Source: Gadus chalcogrammus (Eukaryota; Chordata; Actinopteri; Gadiformes; Gadidae). From it: a stretch of DNA of 64,000 bases. Within the stretch, counting starts at the first letter, position 1. Every line of letters starts with the position of its first letter. A program made the translations under genes and the position numbers. Location: the NCBI RefSeq assembly GCF_026213295.1, contig NC_079418.1:8926511-8990510 (forward strand), in the 5' to 3' direction. Under the pieces are notes generated by a model that was given only the letters and a program-made list of their open reading frames with translations, was not told the origin of the DNA and did not search any database. Shown here in pieces: positions 45,725-61,990 of the stretch.

Positions 45725-46570
45725 ATATCATTAAAAGTTACATAAAGTAACGGTTTAATAACACAAACGCAGGAAACACGTGAGCTGCTAGTTTAGCGAA
45801 AGCAGCGTCCCTAGCAACCTGACGTCGTTGAAACATGCGAGCGAGCCGATAAAGTGTTCCTGATAACTATAAAACTAAAGATCAGACACAATCACTGACT
45901 GAAGATTATGCAAGTAAAAAGCATATTTCTCGCTAGAAATGGTATTAGAAACACGTTTAACGGTGAATCGGTCCTAAAATATTGCATTTCCCATTCAGAT
46001 AATAAATATTAATAAAGATCATACACATTCACTGACTGAAGATTATTCAAGGAAAAGGTACATTTCTCGCTAGAAATGGCATTAGAAACACGTTTAATGG
46101 TGAATCTGTCAAACAAATCAATAGACAATAGCTACGGCATCACCGTTGATAAACATCGATTTCCTTTCGTCTATATCCGACGCTGAGGGATTAACATGAA
46201 TGTCTATCTGACGGACCCCGCGTTGAAAAACGACGAAAAGGGTACCACTTTTTCGTCGGAAATTGACGCCAGGGATCCTTGGCCATGCGTCACACGTTTG
46301 ACGAGTAGGGAGTGAGACTGTGTTGTAGAAAACCTCATAAAGTGAGATTTTCATGTCATGGGACCATTAACATGATGTGGGCGCATCTGTCTGCGTCACA
46401 CAAATACCCGGGGCATTTACTGACGTAAATGATGTTTAGAAATGTTCAGCGTAGTGTCCGAATTCTTGTGTGTTCGTTCCCTCTTCCGTGCACTATATCA
46501 TATATATATATATAACACGATATAGGGAATAGTGAGTGAGTGAATAGGGAACGATTTCGAACACAGCTTA

Positions 46571-48240
46571 TGACTGAGTAGGTAGGTGCAGTTCTGGTGC
46601 CTAACGCGATAAACGTCTTGGTGCTTAGTCATGGTAATACCTTGCTCCCTTCAGCACACAACAAGGTGACTCTTAACTTATTTTAATGTCCAATTAAAAA
46701 TCCTGCTTGACCCCTGTGTACACAATAGGGTTACGCTTGACTGATTTTGATATACATTTTAAAATCTTGCTTAAGCATTATGTAAACGATAAGGTGCAAC
46801 TTTGCTTATTTTAATATCTATATTTTTTGTAACACCTTAATCATTACGTAGCCACCCTCGACACTGCATAGCCACCCTCCCCCTTCTGGCCACCATTGTA
46901 TTGTACTATAGTACTTAACTGTAGAAACTGCAGTAGCTGCTATCATGGCTGTAACACGGGGAATTGGTTAGCCTAGCGATTGTTGTACTTGCACTTGGTT
47001 CTATGAACATCCTTTCTGTACCGACAGCAATATATTGATGCACTTCTTACGACAAATGTACTTATTGTAAGTCGCTTTGGATAAAAGCGTCTGCTAAATG
47101 CCCCAAATGTAAAAAAATGTAAATGTAAACGTTCACAATAAGCTTAGCTTTTATATATAAACGCCTGCTTTATGTAGGCTACACAATAAGGTGAAACGCA
47201 ACTTTTTTTAATGTATATTTTTTATTTGTATAAAAATACAATTTTTAGCAGCTTCTCAACATTGGGCGATGTGCAAACGATTCAAACGTAATGTATGTAA
47301 GCAAATAATCTTTACACAGTGAAAGATTTCAGGGTTCTGACTGCATTCCTGAGGTAGTGGGCAACAATGTCCTAAAATATTTGTCTTTAATGTTTCCTCC
47401 TGGATTTCGTTGACGGATTGACACCAACTCCCTATTTCATTCATTTCTTCCAGTTAACCTAACAACCACTCTTTAAAAATATGATGTATGAATAATATTA
47501 GTTATTAAGTAATGCTCAGAGTTTATGGTGCGTTCACATCGCGCGAAATGATGGGGAAAACACAACGTCGGAAAGTTCTCCTGAACGACACCACATGACG
47601 CTGTTATGATTCTACTTCCGTTCGGCAACTGGGGCCAGATTTTGATAACAGAGTTGTCCAGTTGGTGACGTATGGTTTACTAGTGACGTGCATGAACATG
47701 GCGGAACATGAAAGTTTTACTCGTAAAAGAAAACCATCATATCACATACTTTACCATTGATTGACGTAACCGCCTGTTGGCATCAACTTTGCTCACTTGT
47801 AAACCAGCTCTAGATAAGGGCAAGGGTTGCCTTCCATACCATACAGTGCCAATACTGTCTGTGCATCTCATAAATAAAAGCAAAAGGATAGTAGGTGATA
47901 TGCATCAAGGAAATAAAGGCATGCAAACTTGAAACTGATCCTACCAAGTTCTGTTTAGTTCTGACTGGTTTTTATCGCATAGAAAAACCCTGCTGTGAAG
48001 AACTTTTAGATTCCCAACGCAGTGAACGGTCGCTGTCGGGAACACACAAGCGTCATCACTAGCAAGACGTCTCGTTATCCCCAGGATGATGAACGCACCT
48101 TTATTTCCATGCAGAATGCAATGCACATAATCTGCAGGCCATGTGACTCTGGGGGGGGGAATCATGGTCATAGTTGCAACAATCCAAACCCAGATGTTTA
48201 TTCATTAACAATTTTCCTGTCTCTCTATCTTTTTATCTCT
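46571..48240. other. No gene; scattered repeat fragments
   Basis: Degenerate AT-rich sequence with several AATAAGGTG-type repeats near 46620-46800 and 47190. A SINE/L2 tail lies at about 47068-47105 (GTCGCTTTGGATAAAAGCGT). A possible MITE start is near 47528 (GGTGCGTTCACATC). Confidence 0.5.
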
Positions 48241-48250
48241 CTTTACTCAG

Positions 48251-48336
48251 AAGTATTTTCTCAGCCAATCATCAGTAAGGCCAATGCTCAGCTTCTCAAG
48301 ACCCACTTCCTGCCTCTGATGGAAAAACTCAAAAAA
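48251..48336 (+). CDS. Candidate exon of an unrecognised gene
   Basis: An 86-base open segment lies between a good acceptor (CTCTTTACTCAG) and a GTGAGC donor. It reads VFSQPIISKANAQLLK, then a THFLPLMEKLKK end in phase 0, a plausible helical segment. A second possible exon begins at 48542 after TGTGTCACAG and reads IIVCIDAADRLTP before a stop at 48614. I do not recognise the protein. Only two short pieces are visible and no neighbouring exons could be linked, so this may be a decayed gene or chance. Confidence 0.3.
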
Positions 48337-48990
48337 GTGAGCTTTTTTTTCATTTATCATACCATCATCTGAAAACATAGTTCTGAATCTGTCCCTTACA
48401 ATAATGTCTGATAATTCTGTGGGTGTAATTGAATAAAATGCAGAAAATAGCAGTTTTTTAAAAGAAAATCCAATTAGTTGACATACAACTAATTGTTTCC
48501 AATGGATGAACCATTACATGAGTTCTCTCTCTGTGTCACAGATCATAGTGTGTATAGATGCTGCAGACAGACTGACCCCCGTCTGCGGGGGGGGGTTCAG
48601 GTGGTCTACAAACTAGCCTTACGGAACAAAGCTAAAGTGTAATTCCTGCAAAAATTGAACACAGGGTCTTTTTTTGGCATGAAGACCCATAAAATAAGCC
48701 CTCCAGACACCTTTTTTCGTTGAAAATCGAGTATAGTGCTTGCCTGCGAATGCCCAGAGCAATGTAACAACACAAATGGCTTCCATGTTACTGGCCAGGG
48801 GCAGTGTGAACATTTACAAATCGATATTTTTTTAACCACTAATACTGCTCAAATTACCACCAAACCTATGCAGTAGGTTTGGTGCAGCAGACTAGGGGCC
48901 CTACACATAAAATGAGGCACCAACAACTTAGTTAATATACCAGGAGTTTATTTAAATAAACTGTTTTCCAAGTCTGTGCCCTACCGGCAG

Positions 48991-49290
48991 TGTTTGTAAT
49001 AACGGCGCAGTTTAAAAGAACAGCGTTATTTTTCAGTAATCTAACTAATTACTGTTTCCGTCGTTAGAACGCCGTTACCGTTACTGTACGTTAAATGCGG
49101 TAGGTTACTAAGGAATTGATTGATTGAACTGCGTATTCCGAAGGCACCGCTGGCTCCAATCACAAACTGCTAGTGAGGAGACCGGGTGGGTTAACAACGA
49201 GATAAGCGATTATGATTGGCTAAGGCAGAGTCATTTTTCATGGTAGTCAATCAGAGCCAGTGTTTTTACACACAAGCCAGGACACGCGCG

Positions 49291-49383
<93 letters not shown>

Positions 49384-49757
49384 CCAAACAGATTCGATGA
49401 AGCAGCAGAAATGGCGAGTCCGTAGCAATCTGATGAAAAGTTGGCATTTTTGGTAGTATTCGGCAGATGTTCCACAGCCTTCGCAACCAAGCAAATTAAA
49501 ATTCAGTTGGAAGTATATCAGGGCCTTGAATGGGCAGTTCAACCATTTAACACATTAAGGCCAAGTGAAAACTGCTCAGAAAAATCCAAATTCTTTGATA
49601 TAGCAACTTTCTTTTTTACAGTAACGCAAATAGTTACTTTCCCTGGTAACTAGTTATTTTATATAGAGTAATTCAGTCACTAACTCAGTTACTTTTTGGA
49701 ACAAGTAGTGAGTAACTATAACTAATTACTTTTTTGAAGTAATGTTCCCGACACTGC
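48991..49757. mobile_element. Nested CAGTG-ended element
   Basis: The left end begins CAGTGTTTGTAATAACGG and the right end is GTAATGTTCCCGACACTG, both with TAACTAATTACT-type subterminal blocks common in fish hAT elements. It lies within the ACCGGTAGG sequence of the host repeat. A clean duplication could not be read. Confidence 0.65.
49292..49376. repeat. (CA)n microsatellite
   Basis: An almost uninterrupted CA run of about 85 bases inside the nested CAGTG element. Confidence 0.97.
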
Positions 49758-50636
49758 CGATAGGTCCATGTTTCCAGGAAGTCCACACAAGTCGATTACC
49801 GGCTACCGTTAACAATTTAATAGAGGCGCCAACTAATTCATCTCAAAGGGGACCTTTTATTTATTTTCGACTTTTATGACCTATAAACGTTGTTATAATG
49901 ATTGATAGTCATGTTTAACCATACACAAAAAACTATGTAGATTTTCGGGAAATTCTTCCTCTCATCTGGGCGATTTCAGCATTCTCTGTCAACTTTCGGT
50001 TTCGTCCTTTTCCGCCCCCTCGCCCCCCTCCTGCCAACCCAACTCCGTTGTGATTGGTTACCTTAATTGAAGCGCGCGCGCAGGCAGATTTGACCAGGCA
50101 TATGGGGGCGCGGCAGGAGTGCCTCTACGTAGATGATTTCCTGGAAATGTGAACAAGTGAATCGCAAATGTTGTCCCGAGTGTTTAGCGCTCTGCACAGC
50201 CACCTCAGACTGTCAGCAGGGAATACGTCGAAATGCATGTACGTCATTATTTGACACTTTAGTACACTATTACACTATTATACTAAATAAAATATTTAGT
50301 ATCTTAAGTAGGCTAATTGTCTTGTGTGGATTTCCTGGAAAGGTAAGGCTTCACGGTAAGGCACAGACTTGGAAAACAGTCTTATTTAATAAACTCGCCT
50401 AAACTAAATACGCTAACTAAGTTGTTGATGCTTTGTTTTATGGGTAAAGGGCAAGTGAATTTGGAAACCTTCACACTGCCCCTAGCCAGTAACATGGAAG
50501 CCATTTGGGCCGTTGCATTCGCGGGCAAGCTATATACTCGATAATCAACGAAAAAGGTGTCTGGAGGACTTATTTTGTGGGTCTTCATGCCGAAAAAGAC
50601 CCTGGGTTCAATTTTCTCCGGAATTACATTTTATCG

Positions 50637-51230
50637 TATTTTATGCGGTAGTCTTTGTTGTCTAACCCAGCAATTCCCAATCCGGTCAGTGGAACAGCTA
50701 GAACCGGACTTTGAAATATTTCCAGAAAAAGAAAAAACTACTTTTGTGTGTGAATCTCAGTTGACGCTTCTTGAGTTTCTCTTAATATTTACTTTATATT
50801 ATTCCATTGTAAAATGGAGCCTGAGACTCGTTTCCCGAAATAGACGTCCTTCAAAAAAGGGGGGGGGGGGGACTTAACCTCGTGGGCTCAGGTGACGGTA
50901 ACTACCGTAACAAAGGCGGGACCGGGACCCCTCGCGCTTGGGACAGAAAGTGCATTTCAGTGATTCTATATTCATATTTACATCGTCATAGTCAGGTTTG
51001 GCGCGTGACTTGCGATCACACACGCACGCATACAGGTGAAGGCGCGATCCCGCGCCTCCATGTAAACATTGACGTCTCGTGGCTCCTCGTCGCTTCAAAG
51101 GGCCGACTGTTTCCCGCCGTCTCTGAGCTGCGGGGAGACAACATCAAACAATCAACACACCGGGGCTCGCGCCGAATTCAAACCATGGTCTTCCTGCCCT
51201 CGCTCGTGCTCGTGCGGCTGTCTCACTCAC
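50637..51230. other. tcf15-like intron or downstream region
   Basis: No second exon of the bHLH gene could be recognised here. A G run lies near 50860-50870. The short minus-strand open frame around 50880-51090 shows no bHLH-family C-terminal sequence. Confidence 0.45.
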
Positions 51231-51725
51231 CGCTTTCCTCTGGTCGCTGAGGCAGAACGTGCAGATGGGTCTCAGCGAGGAGCCGCACGCGCCGACGGAG
51301 CCCTGGTACCGTAGACAGGGCCGCCGCTCCTCGCGCTCCTCCTCCCCCGCCCCGAGGAACAGCACGTTGGCCAGGTGCGCGATGTAGCCGGACGCCAGCC
51401 GCAGCGTCTCGATCTTGGACAGCTTCCGGTCCGCGGGCTCCGTGGGGATGAGCTCGCGCAGCGCGGTGAACGCCGTGTTCACGCTGTGGGTCCGCTCCCG
51501 CTCCCGGGCGTTCGCCGCCTGCCGTTGCTTGGTGACGCCCGGCAGGTGCCTGCTGCCGTCGATCCCCCCGCCCACCGCCGCCCTCCTCCGGGAGGGGTCT
51601 CTGGCGTCTGTGCCTCCGCCGCCAACGCCCGTGGACTCGTCGGAGCCGTCGCCGCTGTCTGAGTCATCCGAGTCGGACGGGAAGCCGTCCGGTTGCGCGC
51701 CTGCGTCTCTACCCGTGGCTTTCAT
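51231..51725 (-). CDS. tcf15-like (paraxis/scleraxis group) bHLH factor, exon 1
   Basis: One exon of 165 codons runs from an ATG at 51725 to a GTGAGT donor after [14 protein letters not shown] sequence. The acidic Ser/Asp-rich N-terminus is followed by a bHLH domain at about residues 66-120: basic region [20 protein letters not shown], then [20 protein letters not shown]. The Cys-rich [12 protein letters not shown] end is shared by TCF15 and scleraxis. [10 protein letters not shown] and YIAHLANVL favour TCF15; ELIPTEPAD is scleraxis-like. Such factors dimerise with E-proteins in the nucleus and direct paraxial mesoderm or tendon development. The frame stays open upstream to 52097, but this ATG precedes the conserved part. 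A TATATTTA motif (minus strand) lies near 52011. Exon 2 was not found. Confidence 0.88.
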
Positions 51726-52179
51726 GGTTGGCTTCGAGTCGACTGTGCCCGGGTGGGAGCGCGCGGAAAGGCGCCTGACAGGCAACGGCCCATGACCGCG
51801 AGCTGGAGTGAAAATAGCACCTGCGGGCAGCAGCTGCCGCGCGATCCGGTGACCGTGGGGGGCTCGCGCTGCGCGTCGCGTTGGCAGATCAGTGCCATGT
51901 CTAGAGTGACGGGTCCTTTCTTGGTCGCCAGGACGCGGGGTTTCGGGAGGGAGGAACAGGTGGGGGGCGGGATAGGAGGACACCTGTCGCGATCCGGGGA
52001 GAGCGACGGAATAAATATAACGACGCGGGTCCCCCTGCCTCCCGTGCGGAATTGACGCAGCGCGCGGGTCTAAATATGCCCCTACTTGACGTGACACGCT
52101 GCCGTCAGAACCTCTGACCTTAGATCCCGTTGGTTGCTGTTCTCAATTCTGAATCGATGAAACATAGGTTATTTTTATG
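51726..52179 (-). other. tcf15-like 5' region
   Basis: GC- and CpG-rich sequence, as expected for the promoter and 5' UTR of a developmental bHLH gene, with a possible TATA-like site near 52011-52020. No other gene was recognised. Confidence 0.45.
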
Positions 52180-52810
52180 TTTTTTATTTGTAGTTTAAAC
52201 GCGTATTTACATGGTATCCCTGAACATATTCATAACTTTTAGAGTGAAAACATTAAGTTGACAGGACTTTTATAGTGAAGAGAGCTGGCAGAGGACTTTT
52301 ACAGCGAAAAAATTAGTTGACAGAAAACTTTCATTGTGAAAACATCAGTTGAAAGAGGACTTTTGTACTGAAAACATGAAGGTGAAAGGACTTTTATTGT
52401 GAAAACATAGTTGACAGGACTTCTATAGTGGAAAAAAAAAGAGTTGACAGAGGACTTTTATCGTGAAAAAATGAGTTGACAGAACTTTCATAGTGAAAAC
52501 ATGAGTTGAACGAGGACTTTTATAGTGAAAAGAAAGTTGACAGAGGACTTTTATAGTGAAAACCTGAGGAGTTGACAGAGGTCGTTTATAGTGAAAACAA
52601 AGATGACAGAGGACTTCTATAGAGAAAACATGAAGCTTTGACAGGACTTTTATAGTGAAAACAAGAGTTGACAGTACTTTTATAGTGAAAGAAATGAGTT
52701 CATAGAGAACCTTCCTTGTGATAACTTGAAGCTTTGACAGGACTTTTAAAGTGAAAGCATAAAACTTTGACAAGACTTTTATCATGAGAACAGAGTAGAC
52801 AGTGGTTGCA
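52180..52810. repeat. Degenerate 30-35 bp tandem array
   Basis: About 17 variant copies of a unit with GTTGACAGAGGACTTTTATA followed by GTGAAAACAT. The minus-strand frame through it is periodic repeat sequence and not a real protein. Confidence 0.9.
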
Positions 52811-53094
52811 GGTCCTCCTGATTGGCTGATTTTCTCCACCTCACAGAATATTCAGTCTTGGTGAACACACTAGCTGAAGCTAAAAGCCAATCCTTAAATA
52901 TTATAATCCATCCTTCCTGATCGAGTTTGCCGCTGTACTCTCATCAGTATGAATGGGGGGGGGGACTGTTTCACGGGGGAGAGAGAGAGAGGGAGATAAC
53001 AGACGGTCCTCCCTCTCCTCACCTGCAGGACTTTAACCCCTTCTGAACAACCTCTGCAGGCGAGGGTCAGGCCCCCCCACATCCTCCCCCCCGG

Positions 53095-58104
<5,010 letters not shown>

Positions 58105-58108
58105 CTGA

Positions 58109-58682
<574 letters not shown>

Positions 58683-59353
58683 GTGCGTTTCCATCAAGTG
58701 GTTAGAGCGGGTAACTACCCTAGTGCTGCCTGGAGGTGGCGCTGTAGGCAAAAAATGTATGCCGATACTTGGCTGTAATAAATGGTAGAAGTAGAAAAGC
58801 TGCAACAAATGTAACAGAAAGCGGTTAGTCTGCCAACAGAGAAGAGTAACAACAAACATGGAGAGAGGAATTCAGCAGCAATTGGTTTCCCTTGGGTATA
58901 AATGTTCTTTCAGTGAAGTTATCATTGGCTATTTTAACTTCCGTATCCGTATACGAAGAAATAGAGCAATTAAAATGTACACAGCAGTAGCAAGGGAAAT
59001 ACGAGGACGACGTTGAGTGCCTTACGTAATGGAGAGCACGTGAGTACGTGGGTGATGCCGTTACACATGGATGTCGGCAGGGTTGCTATGGCCGGTCGTT
59101 ATGCGGAAAACGGAAAAACTGTCAGTCCTGTTTGTTCAAAATTCGCTACATCACAGCTGTTTCGAAAAGAGTGTTTCCATCTGCTATTTTGCAAATTTAA
59201 TCTCTTTCGCATTTCTCAAAAACCCCTTCAAGCGAGCAGATAAACTTCTTTGCGAATTAGAGGATTTTTATGCGAATTCTTAGTGTTACCATCACCGTTT
59301 ACCGATTCGATACTTCAAAGTTCGCTTAAAATCAGGGGGATGGAAACGCACCA
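58683..59353. mobile_element. Candidate MITE
   Basis: The ends GGTGCGTTTCCATC and GATGGAAACGCACC are inverted repeats. Subterminal TTCGCAAAAAT/GCGAATT blocks occur on both sides. No duplication could be fixed. Short open frames inside lack family resemblance. Confidence 0.6.
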
Positions 59354-59479
59354 AGTGACATTTGGAGCAGAACACTAAACATTATATCGCCGTGGCAACC
59401 AAGCAGCCAGCTGAATATAGGGAAGTTGTGTTTCCTAATAGGTGCACAGGTGCTGAGGCTAGGAAAAAACACAAAGAGC

Positions 59480-61710
59480 AGGTCCTTTAACAAAACACAG
59501 AGGTCCTTTATACAGACTTTGCCGTTCAAAAAGGCAAAATGTAACCTCATTTTTCACACCAATGATGTTCCTGAGTGGACATTTGTCCTTCTGCAAACAC
59601 TACGACAACATACGCAAAAGGAGAATTGGACGTGGTGGCAGGCTAACAATATGTGAAGATGAGACCCTGAACATAGATGACCCCGAGTTGACCATCTTCT
59701 ACTACAAAAAGGGTACAGTCCTAGTCCAGGGTAATTCCCCACGCATTCTCCACGCTGAAAGCAGAGGTAGAGAGTGGAAAACCCACTGCTGAGGAGCAGG
59801 TATAGGAGACATCAGTCTTAACATCGGCTCCACCAACATCCCCCAGCTCTGACAAGCAGTTCAGAGAATCACTGGCTCTTCTTGAGCTAGACTTGGCTGA
59901 ATTCAAAGAGCTCATGCTGGCCAGGTTAGACAACTCCCCTTATGACTCTTTCCAGGGAACTCAAAGAGGAGCTCCAGCAACAAAGAGTTGACAATGAGAC
60001 ATCCTTCTCTGAGCTCAGATATGCCTTCCAGACCATCAAGGAGGAAAATTGAACCCTCAGAGCCCAGATAACCAAGGTGAAAGAAGACGCCAGCAACAAG
60101 GAGAGAGCCCTCCTACGGGAAGTAATGCAGATGAAGGAGCAGGTGACATAAATAAAGCAGCAATTGACAATCATAAGAAGAAACACACAGTCACAAACCC
60201 ACTTACATTTACAGAGGCGCATATTATCCATGACATAAATGTAGAGCTAACCAGAAGCTGCACTGCCCTGCCTAACGTCTATATAGCCCATCATCCCTCC
60301 ATCGGCCCACAGGATCTGTACGACGGAGTCAGAAAATTTGCCTAAAAGATGTGGCCCTAGGACGGAATCCAACCAGCTCACAGCCCCGTCCTCCATACCC
60401 CTACCGCTACCCTCCCCCACCCTTCATGCAGAGCAATATGCCATTCTCCTGCTGGCCTTTGTCCTCCAAGCATCTACCTCCATCACCCCATCACAAGGCA
60501 ATTCCCCAGCCCAGGAAGAAGACACCGTCCCCAACAAAAGCCTCACATCCGCAAGAGAGACAATTCATTTTCTATTGTAACTGCACTTATGCATTCTTTT
60601 TGCATTAGCTATTGGAACATTCAGGGTCTGTATTCCTCAACCTTTGGCTTGAAAAGCACAAACCCTGAGTTCTTTAAATGTACTGAAAACAGTGATATTG
60701 TCATTCTCACTGAGACATTGTGGCGAGAAAATGTTGCTGCTATGTGTCCAACCAACTACTCTGAGATCATTGTGCCATCTGTAGAACTACGAACGGCACG
60801 CCGTGGAAGAGATTCTGGTGGTATTCTGGTGTGGTGCAAGAATGAATTTTCTAAACATACGTATATCAGTCGTTAAAACTGAAAAATATCACATTTGGCT
60901 GAAACTACACAATATAGGCCTCACTGAAACTACAACTTACCTCTGTGCTGACTACATTCCACCAGCAGAATCAGAATACTATCAAGAAGACTACTTCAAT
61001 AATTTGTACTCAGATATGAGCTACTTTCAAGCACAGGGAATAGTGCTACTATGTGGAGACTTTAATGCACGCACTGGTGTTGAGCCTGACTTCATAGACC
61101 CTCAGGGCAGTGCACATGTTTTTGGCCAGTCACCCTTGCATCTTTCACCAACCACCACCACATGAAGAAACCTCGACTGTGTGGTTAATAACAGTGGAAA
61201 AGACTTAGGGCACCTCTGTCGAGCCTCAGGCCTGTACATGCTTAACGGCAGGATACCAGGGGATTCTTTAGGGAGATTCACGTATACTCCTACATCAGTG
61301 CATTCACTGTCAGGCGGCAAACTCCTTTTTCAGACCATAACTGAATTAATATATTCCTAAAAATGACCAACCAATTTACTAACACATGTTAAGAATCCAA
61401 CCTACAGATGGGCTCCAGATAGCGCAGAAAAATTCATACAAGCGCTAAACTCACCTGAATTAACCTACAAAATAACTAACTTTGCTAGCCAACAGTTCTG
61501 TACTGATGAAAAGAGCCTCAACATGGCTGTTCAAGAACATTTTTTACAAGGCGGCTAAAAAGGCTGAACTCAGAAAAAAGAAAGGGGTAACCATTAAAAA
61601 ACAAAAACATGACAAATGGTTTGACACAGAATGTAAAAAAAATTGGAAAGAACTGAGACATCTGTCAAACCGAAAGCAACGCAGATCTAAGAATGCAATA
61701 GTCTATATTG
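59480..61710 (+). pseudogene. Decayed LINE: ORF1 coiled coil and endonuclease domain
   Basis: The first part (59480-60160) holds frame-broken ORF1 pieces, including GGRLTICEDETLNIDDPELT and a coiled-coil run around 59940-60150 (ELKEELQQQ, KEDASNKERALL). From 60592 an apurinic-type endonuclease follows with ISYWNIQGL, the catalytic ILTET, GGILVW, LLCGDFNARTG, LDCVVNN and FSDHN. These are the motifs of LINE nicking enzymes. At least three frame breaks are present. The sequence stops near 61710, where a Harbinger-type repeat starts, and no reverse transcriptase follows. The clade (L1/Nimbus or other) is not resolved. Confidence 0.8.
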
Positions 61711-61990
61711 CCGAAACTCCTCTTAACGTGAACGCGCTTTCACTGCACTCACGACGATCGTAGGATTGTAACTGTCCACTGACACGCTGCTGAAACGGGC
61801 TATGTAGAAGGGGGAGACGCAGGAATGTCGCATGAAAATGGGGTTAAAATTGGTTAAAATATCCCCCCCCCATCAACGCCAACAGAGTAGCCTACGAAAA
61901 TAATAGACTGCAATAATATGAATGCTAAAGATATTAAAACACAATTGATTATGCCTAGGCCGACATATATATCAGTCCTAATCCTGAACG
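61711..61990. repeat. Harbinger-linked direct repeat, copy 1
   Basis: Starts CCGAAACTCCTCTTAACGTG and matches 63360-63640 through AATATGAATGCTAAAGATAT, then diverges near CCTGAACGGCACGCACTG. Confidence 0.88.

Larger units (their letters stand above)
39525..46325. mobile_element. 6.8-kb near-perfect palindromic element
   Basis: The left arm 39525-42890 and right arm 42960-46325 (3,366 bp each) are inverted copies around a 69-base spacer. Corresponding positions always sum to 85,850, so no net indel separates the arms, and only a handful of substitutions were seen (for example 40155/45695). The ends read CAACACAGTCTCACTCC. A 7-bp duplication TAGAAAA flanks it (39518-39524 and 46326-46332). The TTAA host element is continuous across the site when the palindrome is removed. 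It therefore inserted as one unit. No transposase, reverse transcriptase or convincing gene was found in the arms. Confidence 0.93.
38045..46366. mobile_element. TTAA-flanked element split by the palindrome
   Basis: The left part 38045-39517 starts AGGTCCCATGACATG after TTAA (38041-38044). The right part 46333-46366 ends CATGTCATGGGACC before TTAA (46367-46370). I recognise it as a very common fish repeat with CCTATGGTCCCCCA and AACCTCATAAAGTGA near one end. Inside the left part, a segment of about 480 bp is tandemly duplicated (starts near 38388 and 38867), sharing GTCAAAGCCAAAGTTCCTT. Confidence 0.85.
37799..46568. mobile_element. Outer MITE of a three-level nest
   Basis: The ends AGCTGTGTTCGAAAT and ATTTCGAACACAGCT (left and right, with small differences inside) are inverted repeats flanked by TAT on both sides. 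Sequences near the ends share TTCCCTA-type blocks. Its own sequence is only about 240 bp on the left (to 38040) and 200 bp on the right (from 46371). Everything between is later insertion. Confidence 0.7.
48633..50633. mobile_element. Long-TIR DNA element with nested insertions
   Basis: The left end TAAAGTGTAATTCC and right end GGAATTACATTTTA open inverted repeats that continue for more than 150 bases (GACCCATAAAATAAGCCCTC and its imperfect inverse near 50570). The same family appears in the bzw1 introns (34900-37165). It contains a nested CAGTG-ended element (about 48991-49757) and a fragment with ACCTATAAACGTTGTTATAA near 49870. No coding gene was seen. Confidence 0.8.

Noticed and set aside
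39525..46325. Sequencing or assembly foldback artefact as the explanation of the palindrome
   Set aside because: An artefact would mirror the flanks as well. Here the flanks differ, the host TTAA element is continuous across the site, a 7-bp duplication is present and the arms carry scattered substitutions. Not excluded absolutely without reads.
52423..52839. 138-codon minus-strand frame with repeated IKVLS
   Set aside because: Translation of the degenerate tandem array next to the bHLH gene.
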